The notes beneath the pieces are model-generated. The model saw only the letters and a program-made list of their open reading frames with translations. It was not told the DNA's origin and did not search any database. A stretch of DNA of 64,000 nt from the NCBI GenBank assembly GCA_035711805.1, contig DASTBV010000143.1:1-64000 (forward strand), read 5' to 3'. The position numbers and the translations under genes were made by a program. Below, piece by piece: positions 40,975 through 52,429 of the stretch. Position 1 is the first letter of the stretch, and every line of letters starts with the position of its first letter. Origin of the DNA: Gp6-AA40 sp035711805 (GTDB lineage: Bacteria; Acidobacteriota; Vicinamibacteria; Vicinamibacterales; UBA2999).

Positions 40975-42384
40975 ATGACTTCACGAGTGTCCACACATCG
41001 GTACGGGCGGATTGTTCCGGCGTTTGCCGTGGTGCTGGCGGTTGCCTGCCAGGCCTTCGCGCAGACCAAGATCGTCGCGCCGAGAAACAGCTATTCCGTT
41101 GCTGAGGACGTCAAGCTGGGGCGCGAAGCATCAGCGGAGGTGCGCAAAGAGCTGCCGATGCTGAACGACGGCCGTGTTGACGAGTGGGTCGAGGATATCG
41201 GCGCCACGCTCGTCCGCGCGATCCCGGCGGAGTTTCAGCATGCGGAGTTCCGCTACACCTTCGACGTGATCAATCAGAAGGAGATCAACGCCTTTGCGCT
41301 CCCCGGCGGCCCGATGTATCTGAATCGCGGAATGATCGAGGCCGCGAAGACCGAGGGCGAGGTCGCCGGCGTGATGGCGCACGAGATCTCGCACGTCGCG
41401 CTGCGCCACGGCACGGCGCAGGCGACAAAGGGTCAGGGCGCGGCGATTCTCGGCACGCTCGGCCAGATCGGCGGCGCGATCATCGGCGGCGGGCTCGGAC
41501 AGATCCTCTCGGCCGGCTCGCAGATCGGCGCCGGCCTCAAGCTGATGCAGTACAGCCGCGAGTTCGAGTCGCAGGCCGACCTGCTGGGCGCGCAGATTCT
41601 CGCCCGCGCCGGCTACGACCCGCGCGAGATGGCGAACATGTTCCGGACGATCGAGAAAGAAGGCGGTGGTGGCGGACCGCAGTGGATGAGCAGCCATCCG
41701 AATCCGGGCAACCGCTACAACGCCATCATGAACGAGTCGCGGACGCTGCGGGTGCAGGGCAACGCCAACACCGGTCAGTTCCAGTCGATCCAGGCGCGGC
41801 TCGACGGCATGTCGCCGGCGCTGACGGCCGAGCAGATCGCGCGCGGCCAGAAGACCGGCGCCGGCACCGTCGGCGGCGGCACACGGACGGTCCGCGTCGA
41901 TCCTCCGTCCAATTCGTACCGCACGCGGAACCCGTCGGAGTTCCTCCGCGTGGCCGTGCCGTCGAACTGGGACGAGGTGAGCGGCGCCCGTGACGGAGTC
42001 ACCTACGCGCCAGACGGGGCGTTCTTCCAGGGCGACAACGGTGGAACCGCGTTCACGCACGGCGTCCAGATCGGGGTGACTCAAGGGACGGGGAACCTGC
42101 AGCGCGATACGCAGCGTCTGCTGAACGCGTTCGCGCAAAGCAACCCGAACCTGCGGCAGCAGACGTCGCTGCAGCGCGACAATCTCGGCGGTCGCAACGG
42201 GTACACGACGATTCTGTCGAATGTGTCCGAGGTCACCGGTCAGCGCGAGCGGATTGCGCTCTCGACGACGCAGCTGCGCAACGGCAGCCTGCTCTATGTC
42301 GTCGGCGTGGCGCCGCAGAGTGAGGCGCAGACGTACGACCCTGCATTCAGGCGCGTCCGTCAGTCAGTTCAAATTCGAGACTGA
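40975..42384 (+). CDS. Secreted M48-family zinc metalloprotease
   Basis: Protein of 469 residues with a signal peptide ending near AFAQ. Protease core: YTFDVINQKEINAFALPGGPMYLNRG, the zinc motif VMAHEISHVALRHG, and the third ligand in SREFESQADLLGAQIL, the BepA/LoiP-like M48C arrangement. The N-terminal part is followed by a Gly-rich stretch and a C-terminal domain (EFLRVAVPSNWDEVSG, ALSTTQLRNGSLLYVVGVAP) not usually found in BepA. Likely periplasmic, in envelope quality control. Confidence 0.9.
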   Translation: MTSRVSTHRYGRIVPAFAVVLAVACQAFAQTKIVAPRNSYSVAEDVKLGREASAEVRKELPMLNDGRVDEWVEDIGATLVRAIPAEFQHAEFRYTFDVINQKEINAFALPGGPMYLNRGMIEAAKTEGEVAGVMAHEISHVALRHGTAQATKGQGAAILGTLGQIGGAIIGGGLGQILSAGSQIGAGLKLMQYSREFESQADLLGAQILARAGYDPREMANMFRTIEKEGGGGGPQWMSSHPNPGNRYNAIMNESRTLRVQGNANTGQFQSIQARLDGMSPALTAEQIARGQKTGAGTVGGGTRTVRVDPPSNSYRTRNPSEFLRVAVPSNWDEVSGARDGVTYAPDGAFFQGDNGGTAFTHGVQIGVTQGTGNLQRDTQRLLNAFAQSNPNLRQQTSLQRDNLGGRNGYTTILSNVSEVTGQRERIALSTTQLRNGSLLYVVGVAPQSEAQTYDPAFRRVRQSVQIRD

Positions 42385-42400
42385 CCGCGCCCCGGAGATA

Positions 42401-42459
42401 TCGTGGGGCGAGCCTTGTCAGGCTCGCCTCGCGGACCTCACAAGGTCCGCGCCACGATC
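42401..42459. repeat. REP-like double hairpin
   Basis: ATCGTGGGGCGAGCC-TTGTCA-GGCTCGCC, then GCGGACCTCACAAGGTCCGC and GCCACGATCG. The ends match the family at 33493; the second stem is another variant. It lies between two convergent genes. Confidence 0.75.
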
Positions 42460-42481
42460 GCAGGTGTCGGGTGTGTCGCTC

Positions 42482-44533
42482 TTATCGAAATATCCCGCGA
42501 ATTCCTTTGCCTATCGCGCGCATCAGTCCATCCACCGCGCGCGCCGCTTCCTCCTTGAACGTTCCCTCGTGCAGCGGACAGAGCTGGGATGGAACGCTGT
42601 CGTCCTCCTTGAAATACTCGACATAGGTTGGACAGCCGCTGACCGGGCGGTGGTAGGACAGCAGGCACAGTTCGTGCGGTTCGAGGCCGGCGGGTGGCGC
42701 GAACGATCGCGCCGGCGCCTGGCGTCTGACGCGCCGCATGAAGTCCGCCCAGATCGGAAGCGCGATCCGTGCCCCGGTGCCACCCTCGCGGATGGTCTGC
42801 GGCTTGTCGAATCCGGTCCAGACGCCGACGACGACCGACGAGTTGAAGCCGACGAACCACGCGTCGTGGTAGTCGTTCGTCGATCCGGTCTTGCCCGCGA
42901 CGGGTCCTGTCACGCCGTAGGAGCGCGCCGAGGCTCCGGTACCGCGTGCGACCACGTCCTGGAGCATCGACACCATCTGAAACGCGACGTCCTCCGGCAA
43001 CACGCGCTCCCGCTCGACGGCGACGGATTCGACGGTCTCGCCGCTCGCGTTCTCGACCGTTTGGATGCCTCGGGGCCGGACGTGCAGACCGCCGTTCGCG
43101 AATACGGCATAGGCGGTCGTGAGCTCGAGCGGTGTGACGAGGCCGCTGCCCAGCGCCAGCGATGGCACGTCGGGCTGGTCCGTCACGCCGAGACTGCGCA
43201 CCAGCTGCAGCACGGGACGGGTACCGACCTGCTGCTGCAGCAGGACGGCGGCCGCATTGTTCGATTCGAGCAGCGCCTCGCGGAGCGTCATCTCGTCCCG
43301 TCCGTCGGCGCGTTCGTCGCGCGGAATCCAGACCCCGCTCGACGCCTCGACGGCCACCCGCTGCAGTCCCTGCAGCCGCGTCACGGGCGACAGCCCGCGT
43401 TCCAATGCGGTCGCGTAGACGAACGGCTTGAACGCCGAGCCGGGTTGACGGCGGCTCTTGACGGCGCGATTGAACGGCGTGACGGCGAAATCGGACCCGC
43501 CAACCATCGCGAGAATATTTCCGGTCGCGGGATCGATGGCCACGAGCGCCGCCTGCAGGCCGCGAATCTTCAGGCGGCGGAGCCCGTCGCCAACGGCCGC
43601 TTCCGCCGCGTCCTGCATCGCCGGACTGAAGGTGGTGTGTACCTTCCAGTCGGGCGGGTTGTCGCCGCCGAAGACGTTGCGGAACTGCTGCCGCAGGTAC
43701 TCCTTGGCATAGCCGTGCTTCGCGCTCGAGACCGACGGCGGCGGCTGAATGTGGATCCGCTCGGCGCGCGCGTCCCGCTCCTGCACCTCGGTAATCTTCT
43801 TTTCCTCCCGCATGCGCTGCAGGACGACAAAACTGCGCTGCCGTGCGGCGTCGGGATGATGCCACGGAGAATACGTGGAGGGGGCGCGGATGATGCCGGC
43901 GATCAGCGCCGCCTCGGCAACCGTCAACTGCGACGCCGGCTTGCGCAGCATCTTCTGCGACATCGTCTCGACGCCGTAGATGCCGCCGCCGAGGAAGACG
44001 CGGTTGAGATAGAGCTCGAGGATCTCCTGCTTGCTGAGAAAGACTTCGAGCATCACGGCCAGCGCCGCTTCTTTCGCCTTGCGGCCGGGAGTTTTTGAAT
44101 TCGAGAGAAACAGCGTCCGCGCCAGCTGCTGCGTGATGGTGCTGCCGCCCTGCGTGCGATCGGTGCGGAGGTTCGTGACAACCGCCCGCCCGAGTCCGAT
44201 CGGATCGATCCCCGGGTGGAGGTAGTAGCGATGATCCTCGACCGCGATCACCGCATCCTTCAGATGGACCGAGATGCGGGAGAACGGGACGTCCCGCCGC
44301 TGCTCGTCGAGGCGGAACCACTCGCGTCCGGAGCCATCGAGGAACACGGTGTCGCCGACGCCGCGATTGAGCCGGTAGATGGCCCATCCGTAGCGCGCGG
44401 TCCATACCGTCACCATCAGCACAGCCGCGACCGCAACCAACGCAACGGCCGCCTTCAACCAGGGCCGGCGCGTCAATCCCCGTGCGCCGGAGGCGATTCG
44501 ACGGGCAAACGAACGGAGGCCGGACAGCCGCAT
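42482..44533 (-). CDS. Penicillin-binding protein 1A-type bifunctional peptidoglycan synthase
   Basis: Membrane-anchored class A PBP, 683 residues: basic tail and one membrane helix (WLKAAVALVAVAAVLMVTVW). The GT51 glycosyltransferase has catalytic Glu in AVEDHRYYLHPGID, TQGGSTITQQLART and NRVFLGGG. The transpeptidase has the SxxK of QPGSAFKPF, SNN in LESNNAAAV and KTG in AGKTGSTNDYH. A Cys-containing C-terminal segment (LCLLSYHRPVSGCPTYVEYF and LCPLHEGTF) follows, a feature seen in some PBP1A relatives. ATG 44533 is preferred to TTG 44542. Confidence 0.95.
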   Translation of the reverse strand: MRLSGLRSFARRIASGARGLTRRPWLKAAVALVAVAAVLMVTVWTARYGWAIYRLNRGVGDTVFLDGSGREWFRLDEQRRDVPFSRISVHLKDAVIAVEDHRYYLHPGIDPIGLGRAVVTNLRTDRTQGGSTITQQLARTLFLSNSKTPGRKAKEAALAVMLEVFLSKQEILELYLNRVFLGGGIYGVETMSQKMLRKPASQLTVAEAALIAGIIRAPSTYSPWHHPDAARQRSFVVLQRMREEKKITEVQERDARAERIHIQPPPSVSSAKHGYAKEYLRQQFRNVFGGDNPPDWKVHTTFSPAMQDAAEAAVGDGLRRLKIRGLQAALVAIDPATGNILAMVGGSDFAVTPFNRAVKSRRQPGSAFKPFVYATALERGLSPVTRLQGLQRVAVEASSGVWIPRDERADGRDEMTLREALLESNNAAAVLLQQQVGTRPVLQLVRSLGVTDQPDVPSLALGSGLVTPLELTTAYAVFANGGLHVRPRGIQTVENASGETVESVAVERERVLPEDVAFQMVSMLQDVVARGTGASARSYGVTGPVAGKTGSTNDYHDAWFVGFNSSVVVGVWTGFDKPQTIREGGTGARIALPIWADFMRRVRRQAPARSFAPPAGLEPHELCLLSYHRPVSGCPTYVEYFKEDDSVPSQLCPLHEGTFKEEAARAVDGLMRAIGKGIRGIFR

Positions 44534-44557
44534 AATAGGCAACGTAGGGCGCCCATG

Positions 44558-44602
44558 ACCCCTCGACTATGCTCGGGGTGACCCTGAGCGAAGTCGAAGG
44601 GT
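44558..44602. repeat. Paired palindromes ACCCCTCGAC..GGGGT and ACCCTGAGCG..AGGGT
   Basis: Two adjacent hairpins with 5-bp closing stems: ACCCC at 44558 pairs with GGGGT at 44575, and ACCCT at 44581 pairs with AGGGT near 44598. They contain the CTTCGACTTCGCTCAGGGT motif on the minus strand, found dispersed in many GC-rich genomes. Located between divergent genes. Confidence 0.6.
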
Positions 44603-44617
44603 GATGGGTGCCGCGCT

Positions 44618-45730
44618 ATGCAGTTTAGACGCTCAACGGTTTTGTTCGTTCTTCTTGCCGTTGCCACAGCGACCCTTGCGGCACAGGCGCAGCCTTCGGA
44701 GCGCGATTTCCTGTCGCGGATCCGCCGTCTGACGATCGAAGGACGCCGCGCCGGCGAGGGCTACTGGTCGAAGGACGGCAGGCAGCTCGTCTTCCAGAGC
44801 GAGCGCGAGCCCGGAAACCCGTTCTATCAGATCTATCTGATGGACATGGACAGCGGGAACACGACGCGTGTCTCGCCCGGAACCGGCAAGACGACCTGTG
44901 CCTTTATCAACCCCGAGACCGGCGACGTCCTCTTCGCCTCGACGCATCACGACCTGCGCTCGAAGCAGTTACAGGATGACGAGCTGAAGTTCCGCGCCTC
45001 CGGCCAGGAACGCCGGTATTCGTGGGACTACGACCCCGAGATGGAGCTCTACATCCGCAGCAAGCAGACCGGCAGCTATCGCCGGCTGACGAATCGCCGC
45101 GGCTACGACGCCGAGGCGAGCTTCTCGCCGGACGGGCAATGGATCGTCTTCTCATCGACGCGCGACGCGTACGATCGGGAGCTCTCTCCCGCCGAACGGA
45201 AGCAGCTCGACACCGATCCGAGCTACTTCGGCGAGATTTACATCATGCGGACCGACGCCGACGGTGCGGGCGCGCGGCGCCTGACGAAGGTGACGGGCTA
45301 CGACGGCGGGCCGTTCTTCTCTCCGGACGGAAAACGGATCGTCTGGCGGCGGTTCGACGAAGCGGGTCTCATCGCCGACGTGTGGACGATGAATCTCGAC
45401 GGCACGGATCAACGGAAGATTACCGATTTCGGGGCGATGAGCTGGGCGCCCTATATCCACCCGTCCGGCGAATACATCCTCTTCGCGTCGAATAAACTCG
45501 GCTTCGAGAACTTCGAGCTGTTCATCGTCGACATCGACGGGAGGAAGCAGCCTGTTCGCGTGACGTATACCGATGGCTTCGACGGGCTGCCAGTGCCGTC
45601 GCCCGATGGCCGGCAGCTGGCGTGGACGTCGAACCGGGGCGGCGGCCGCGAAGGACAGATCTATCTGGCAGCGTGGAACCACGAAGCGGCGCGTGCAGCC
45701 TTGAAGAGCGCGCCCGCGAGGAAGCCGTAG
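44618..45730 (+). CDS. Secreted TolB-like PD40 beta-propeller protein
   Basis: Protein of 370 residues with a signal peptide (STVLFVLLAVATATLAAQA) and WD40-like/PD40 blades: GYWSKDGRQLVFQSERE, ASFSPDGQWIVFSSTRD, PFFSPDGKRIVWRRFD, YIHPSGEYILFASN and VPSPDGRQLAWTSNRGG. Each ends in a TolB-type blade. Likely periplasmic; no peptidase domain follows, so it is a binding propeller. The stop is within a repeat unit. Confidence 0.87.
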   Translation: MQFRRSTVLFVLLAVATATLAAQAQPSERDFLSRIRRLTIEGRRAGEGYWSKDGRQLVFQSEREPGNPFYQIYLMDMDSGNTTRVSPGTGKTTCAFINPETGDVLFASTHHDLRSKQLQDDELKFRASGQERRYSWDYDPEMELYIRSKQTGSYRRLTNRRGYDAEASFSPDGQWIVFSSTRDAYDRELSPAERKQLDTDPSYFGEIYIMRTDADGAGARRLTKVTGYDGGPFFSPDGKRIVWRRFDEAGLIADVWTMNLDGTDQRKITDFGAMSWAPYIHPSGEYILFASNKLGFENFELFIVDIDGRKQPVRVTYTDGFDGLPVPSPDGRQLAWTSNRGGGREGQIYLAAWNHEAARAALKSAPARKP

Positions 45731-45788
45731 TGTCCGCCTTCAGGCGGACCTGAGTACGTAGTGTCCGCCTTCAGGCGGACCTCCTGAG
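45727..45788. repeat. Two tandem GTAGTGTCCGCCTTCAGG repeats
   Basis: Direct copies at 45727 and 45758, each a hairpin GTCCGCC-TT-CAGGCGGAC followed by CT(CC)TGAG. The first T-A-G is the stop codon of the propeller gene. Same family as 29285-29372, in reverse orientation. Confidence 0.75.
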
Positions 45789-45796
45789 GACATGTA

Positions 45797-47608
45797 ATGA
45801 AACTTCGCCGCCGTGTATTCCTGACTGTTCTCCTGGCCGTCTCGGTCGCAACAACCGCGGCGCAGATCGCCACCACCTCGCCCACTCGCGCGCACGTTGA
45901 GACGCTGGCATCCGAGAAGTTCGGCGGGCGCGAGGCCGGATCGGACGGCGAACGCCTCGCAGCGGAGTACATCGCCGCGCAGTTGCAGCGAATCGGAGCG
46001 CGTCCGCTGCCGGGCCGGCAGAACATGTTCCAGGCCTTCGAGTTCACCGCCGGCAGCCGTGACGGCGGATCGAGTCTGGCGCTCGGTCCCATCGGCGCTA
46101 CGGGTTCCACCTACGGTGCAGCGGACGTTCGTGCGCTGTCGTTCTCCGATGACGGCACGGCGGATGGCGACGTCGTGTTCGCGGGCTACGGTCTCGTCGT
46201 TCCGGAGTCCGCGAATTTCGGATACGACAGCTATGCCGGCCTCGACGTCAAGGACAAGATTGTTCTGGTGCTCCGGTACTTCCCGGAGGACGCGGACGCG
46301 CAGACGAAATCGGCACTGGCCCGCTATGCAGACCTTCGTTACAAGGCGAACGCTGCCCGGCAGCGCGGCGCCAAAGCCATGCTCGTCGTCACCGGGCCGC
46401 GTTCGCCGAATGCCGGCGAGCTGGTACCGCTCTCGTTCGACACGGCGATCGCTGGTTCAGGACTTCCGGCAGCCAGCATCAATGCACGCGTCGGGACGGC
46501 GCTGTTGCAGAAGAGCGGCCGTGCGCTGGCGGACGTCCAGAAAGAGCTCGATTCCGGCAACCCGCATGTCGCCGGCTTTGCCCTGAACACGCGTGCGCAG
46601 CTCACCACCCGCGTTGTTCGCGAAAAGAAGACAGCCCGAAACGTCCTCGCCTACCTCCCCGCGGACGCGGCGGCCTTGGTGCAGAAGCCATGGGTCGTCG
46701 TCGGCGCGCATTATGACCATCTCGGGCGCGGCATCGGTGGCAGCTCGCTCGCATCGCGCGAGGACGCCGGCCGGGCGCACGTGGGCGCCGACGATAACGC
46801 GTCAGGCACCGCGTCGGTAATCGCCCTCGCCGAGGCGCTCTCGAAGCAGCCGCAGCGGAAGCGGAATCTGCTGATTGCCCTGTGGTCGGCGGAGGAAATC
46901 GGCCTGATCGGATCCAAGGAGTTCGTGGCGATGCCGCCTGTTCCGGTATCGCAGATGGCCGCGTACGTGAACTTCGACATGGTCGGCCGGATGGCCAACA
47001 ACAAGCTGGCGGCGCAGGCGACCGGCTCGAGCCCGGTCTGGGCATCGATGATCGAACGCGCGAATGTCCGCGCCGGGTTCGACATCACCATCCAGCCGGA
47101 TCCGTATCAACCAACCGACGTCAGCAGTTTCAACGAAGCCGGAGTGCCGAGTCTGAACTTCACCACAGGGGCACACACCGATTACCACAAGCCATCGGAT
47201 ACCGCCGACAAGATCAACTACGAGGATCTCGATCGGGTCGTCGATCTCGCGGCGGGGATTACCCGGCAGCTCCTGGATGTGGACTCGCCGCCGCAATTCA
47301 CGAGGGTCGAGCAGTCGTCACAAACGGCAAGCCGGACGGGCCTCAGGGTGTTTACCGGCACCGTCCCGGATTACACAGCCGAAGTCAAAGGCCTGCTGCT
47401 CGGCGGCGTCGTGGCTGGAGGGCCGGCGGAAAAGGCCGGACTGCAGAAGGGCGACGTCATCGTCGAGATCGCCGGACAGTCGATCACCAACATCTACGAT
47501 TACACGTTCGCGCTCGAGCTGTTGAAGATCGATCAGCCGGTGAAGGTCGTGTACACCCGCGCCGGAAAGCGGATCGAGACGACGCTCACACCGACCGTGC
47601 GGCGTTAG
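45797..47608 (+). CDS. Secreted M28 aminopeptidase with PA and PDZ domains
   Basis: Protein of 603 residues: signal peptide (RVFLTVLLAVSVATTAA), a PA domain (about residues 120-260), the M28 zinc-peptidase core and a C-terminal PDZ domain (GLLLGGVVAGGPAEKAGLQKGDVI). The five metal ligands are all present: GAHYDHLG, GADDNASG, SAEEIGLIGS (catalytic Glu pair), NFDMVGR and HTDYHKPSD. Probably a periplasmic or exported aminopeptidase used in peptide scavenging. It overlaps convergent terC by 4 bases. Confidence 0.93.
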   Translation: MKLRRRVFLTVLLAVSVATTAAQIATTSPTRAHVETLASEKFGGREAGSDGERLAAEYIAAQLQRIGARPLPGRQNMFQAFEFTAGSRDGGSSLALGPIGATGSTYGAADVRALSFSDDGTADGDVVFAGYGLVVPESANFGYDSYAGLDVKDKIVLVLRYFPEDADAQTKSALARYADLRYKANAARQRGAKAMLVVTGPRSPNAGELVPLSFDTAIAGSGLPAASINARVGTALLQKSGRALADVQKELDSGNPHVAGFALNTRAQLTTRVVREKKTARNVLAYLPADAAALVQKPWVVVGAHYDHLGRGIGGSSLASREDAGRAHVGADDNASGTASVIALAEALSKQPQRKRNLLIALWSAEEIGLIGSKEFVAMPPVPVSQMAAYVNFDMVGRMANNKLAAQATGSSPVWASMIERANVRAGFDITIQPDPYQPTDVSSFNEAGVPSLNFTTGAHTDYHKPSDTADKINYEDLDRVVDLAAGITRQLLDVDSPPQFTRVEQSSQTASRTGLRVFTGTVPDYTAEVKGLLLGGVVAGGPAEKAGLQKGDVIVEIAGQSITNIYDYTFALELLKIDQPVKVVYTRAGKRIETTLTPTVRR

Positions 47609-48348
47609 TCTTCGTGCTTCTCCACCAGGAACTCTTCCGCCTGATCGGCCGCAGGCGGAGGATCCTGCGGTCCCTCGCGCTTTGCGACGATGAAGGAGAT
47701 GACGAAGATCACAACGACCAGGCCGAGCGAGATCTCCTTCGGAATCTCCCAGTGGACGTATCCCGCCGCGTGCAGGTACTCCAGAATCAGCTTGACGCCG
47801 ACCCACGCGATGATGATGAACGCTCCGTCCACCAGCGCCGGGTAGCGGTTGACCAGTATCAACAGCTGACCGATCACCAGCCGCATGGCGATCACGCCGA
47901 GGATGCCGCCGGTGATGATCACCCACGTCTTGTCCGACAGTGCGACCGCGACCAGGATCGAGTCGATGGCGAACACGATGTCCGTCAACTCGACTTTGAC
48001 GACCGTGGACCAGAACGGGCTCATGCCCAGCCAGGATGTCGGCGTCCGCGGTTTCCGCCGCTCCGCCGCGTCCGCGTGACCAGCGAAGTGGTGGTACGGC
48101 AGCCACAGCAGGTATGCGGCGCCAAGCAGCATGACGAACTGAATATCCTTCAGCCAGACGGCCAGGAGAATCGCGACGATGCGAAAGGCGAACGCTCCGA
48201 CGATGCCGTAGCGGAGTGCCTTGCGTTGCTCCCGTTTCGGGAGTCCGAGCACCAGCACGGCCAGCACCATCGCGTTGTCCGCGCTGAGGAGTCCTTCGAG
48301 GGCGACGAGAAGAGCAACTGTGACGAGATCTGAGGGAGCGATGTCCAA
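47605..48348 (-). CDS. TerC-family integral membrane protein
   Basis: Protein of 247 residues with seven or so helices and the TerC hallmark residues: ALEGLLSADNAMVLAVLV at the N-terminus and KVELTDIVFAIDSILVAVAL in the middle (paired acidic Glu/Asp sites). TerC/Alx proteins handle manganese efflux or metal loading of exported enzymes. The start is TTG at 48348, the only in-frame start near the conserved MDIAPSDLV. An acidic tail (DQAEEFLVEKHED) ends the protein. Confidence 0.88.
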   Translation of the reverse strand: MDIAPSDLVTVALLVALEGLLSADNAMVLAVLVLGLPKREQRKALRYGIVGAFAFRIVAILLAVWLKDIQFVMLLGAAYLLWLPYHHFAGHADAAERRKPRTPTSWLGMSPFWSTVVKVELTDIVFAIDSILVAVALSDKTWVIITGGILGVIAMRLVIGQLLILVNRYPALVDGAFIIIAWVGVKLILEYLHAAGYVHWEIPKEISLGLVVVIFVISFIVAKREGPQDPPPAADQAEEFLVEKHED

Positions 48349-48400
48349 GCGACGTCCCCATCGTATCGCAGGGTTCCGCCTCGGCCGTTAACGCCCGGCA

Positions 48401-48454
48401 TCAACCTTGATTCGACTCGTATCAATGGCTATACTCGTGTTGTATCAAGGTTGA
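48401..48454 (+). promoter_or_regulatory. hspR promoter with HAIR-like operator
   Basis: TTGATT (48407-48412), a 17-bp spacer and TATACT (48430-48435) form a strong sigma-70 promoter. Superimposed are three half-sites: TCAACCTTGAT (48401-48411), ATCAA (48421-48425) and ATCAAGGTTGA (48444-48454). The outer two are a perfect 11-bp inverted repeat, and the first and middle form TTGAT-N9-ATCAA, similar to the HAIR element (CTTGAGT-N7-ACTCAAG) bound by HspR. Repressor binding would cover the -35, the spacer and the start region. Transcription would begin near 48442, 19 bases before the ATG. Confidence 0.8.
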
Positions 48455-48460
48455 GCAGGC

Positions 48461-48814
48461 ATGGGAGCGCAGACTACTCAGCAGGAACTCTTTTTCATCA
48501 GCGTGGCCGCGGAAATGCTGGGAATGCATCCGCAGACGCTGCGGAAGTACGAGCGCCTCGGGCTGGTGCAGCCGTCGCGGACGATCGGCAGCATGCGCCT
48601 CTACTCACGCGAGGAGCTCGAACGATTGCGGCTGATCAAACGCCTCGTCGATGAGTCGGGCATCAACCTGGCCGGGGTTCAGCGTCTGCTCGTCGTCGCC
48701 GAGGCGATGCAGCGCATTCGTCCGCTGATGGACGAAAGCGCGTTGACGAGCGGCGCCGGCCGTCGCCAGCTGCTGACGGAGATCCGCCGGCTGACCGAGG
48801 CCGTAGGACTGTAG
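48461..48814 (+). CDS. hspR: Heat-shock repressor HspR (MerR family)
   Basis: Protein of 117 residues: a MerR-type winged helix FFISVAAEMLGMHPQTLRKYERLGL, then a wing RTIGSMRLYSREELERL and SGINLAGVQRLL, the HspR pattern. HspR represses chaperone operons through HAIR boxes, with DnaK as co-repressor in the studied cases. It is the first gene of an operon with dnaJ, clpB and ftsH, with a matching operator just upstream, so it is probably autoregulated. The dnaK gene is not in this window. Confidence 0.92.
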   Translation: MGAQTTQQELFFISVAAEMLGMHPQTLRKYERLGLVQPSRTIGSMRLYSREELERLRLIKRLVDESGINLAGVQRLLVVAEAMQRIRPLMDESALTSGAGRRQLLTEIRRLTEAVGL

Positions 48815-48816
48815 CC

Positions 48817-49824
48817 GTGGAATTCAAGGACTACTACTCCACGCTGGGCGTCGCCAAGACCGCTTCCGAGAAGGAGATTAAGCAAGCGTTCCGGAAGCTG
48901 GCGCGGAAGTATCACCCGGATGTGAATCCCGGTGACAAATCGGCGGAGGCGAAGTTCAAGGAGGTCAACGAGGCCTACGAGGTTCTCGGCGATCCCGCCA
49001 AGCGGAAGAAGTACGACGAGCTGGGCGCGAACTGGCGCATGTACGAACAGGCGGGCGCCGCCGGCGGCGCCGGCAGTCCGTTCGGGGCGCAGTGGAACGT
49101 CAACGTCGGCGGTGCGCCGGGCGGCTACCGGACGATGAGCCAGGAAGAGATGGAGGAAATGTTCGGGGACGCCAGCCCGTTCTCGGACTTCTTTACGACC
49201 TTCTTCGGCGGTGGCGGCGGAGGCTTCGAGAGTGCGGGCGGCCGGGCGCGCGGCGGGCGTGCGCGGCAGCGGGCCGGTCGCGACGTCGAGCACGAGCTCG
49301 AGTTGACGCTCGAAGATGCGTACCACGGCACGACGCGGCGGCTGGCGATGAAACACGATGGTCAGGCCCGCACCGTGGACGTGAGGATTCCCGCCGGAGT
49401 TGGCGACGGATCGCGCGTTCGCGTCTCCGGCGAAGGTGAGCACGGAGTCGGCGGCGCCGCGGCGGGCGATCTGTACCTGCGGATCCGGCTGGCGCCGCAT
49501 CCGGTATTCGAACGCAAGGGACGCGACCTGTACGTCAAGGTCCCGCTGCCGGTGACGACCGCGGTCCTCGGCGGTGAGGCCGATGTGCAGACCCTCGCCG
49601 GCCGGCCGGCGCGCCTGCGCATTCCGCCGCTCACGCAGAACGGGCAGGTGTTCCGGCTGAAAGGATTCGGAATGCCGACCGTCGGCAAGCCGAACGAGAA
49701 GGGTGATTTATACGGACGTGCCGACGTCCAGCTGCCGGCGCAGCTTTCGGCCGAGGAGCGCGCGCACTACGAAGCGCTCGCCAAGTTGTCCGGAGGCGCC
49801 GCGAACACACACAGCGCGGCCTAG
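48817..49824 (+). CDS. DnaJ/CbpA-type co-chaperone (no zinc domain)
   Basis: Protein of 335 residues: J domain with YYSTLGVAKTASEKEIKQAF and the HPD motif in KYHPDVNPGDK, a Gly/Phe-rich linker, no CxxCxGxG zinc repeats, then two C-terminal substrate domains (VEHELELTLEDAYHGTTRRL, GDLYLRIRLAPHPVFERKG, FRLKGFGMPTVG). That is the CbpA (type II) class. It stimulates DnaK. GTG start 2 bases after the hspR stop. Confidence 0.93.
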   Translation: MEFKDYYSTLGVAKTASEKEIKQAFRKLARKYHPDVNPGDKSAEAKFKEVNEAYEVLGDPAKRKKYDELGANWRMYEQAGAAGGAGSPFGAQWNVNVGGAPGGYRTMSQEEMEEMFGDASPFSDFFTTFFGGGGGGFESAGGRARGGRARQRAGRDVEHELELTLEDAYHGTTRRLAMKHDGQARTVDVRIPAGVGDGSRVRVSGEGEHGVGGAAAGDLYLRIRLAPHPVFERKGRDLYVKVPLPVTTAVLGGEADVQTLAGRPARLRIPPLTQNGQVFRLKGFGMPTVGKPNEKGDLYGRADVQLPAQLSAEERAHYEALAKLSGGAANTHSAA

Positions 49825-49831
49825 TACGACC

Positions 49832-52429
<2,598 letters not shown>

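Noticed and set aside
49703..49831. N-terminal extension of ClpB
   Set aside because: It overlaps the end of dnaJ, and ATG 49832 begins the conserved N domain.
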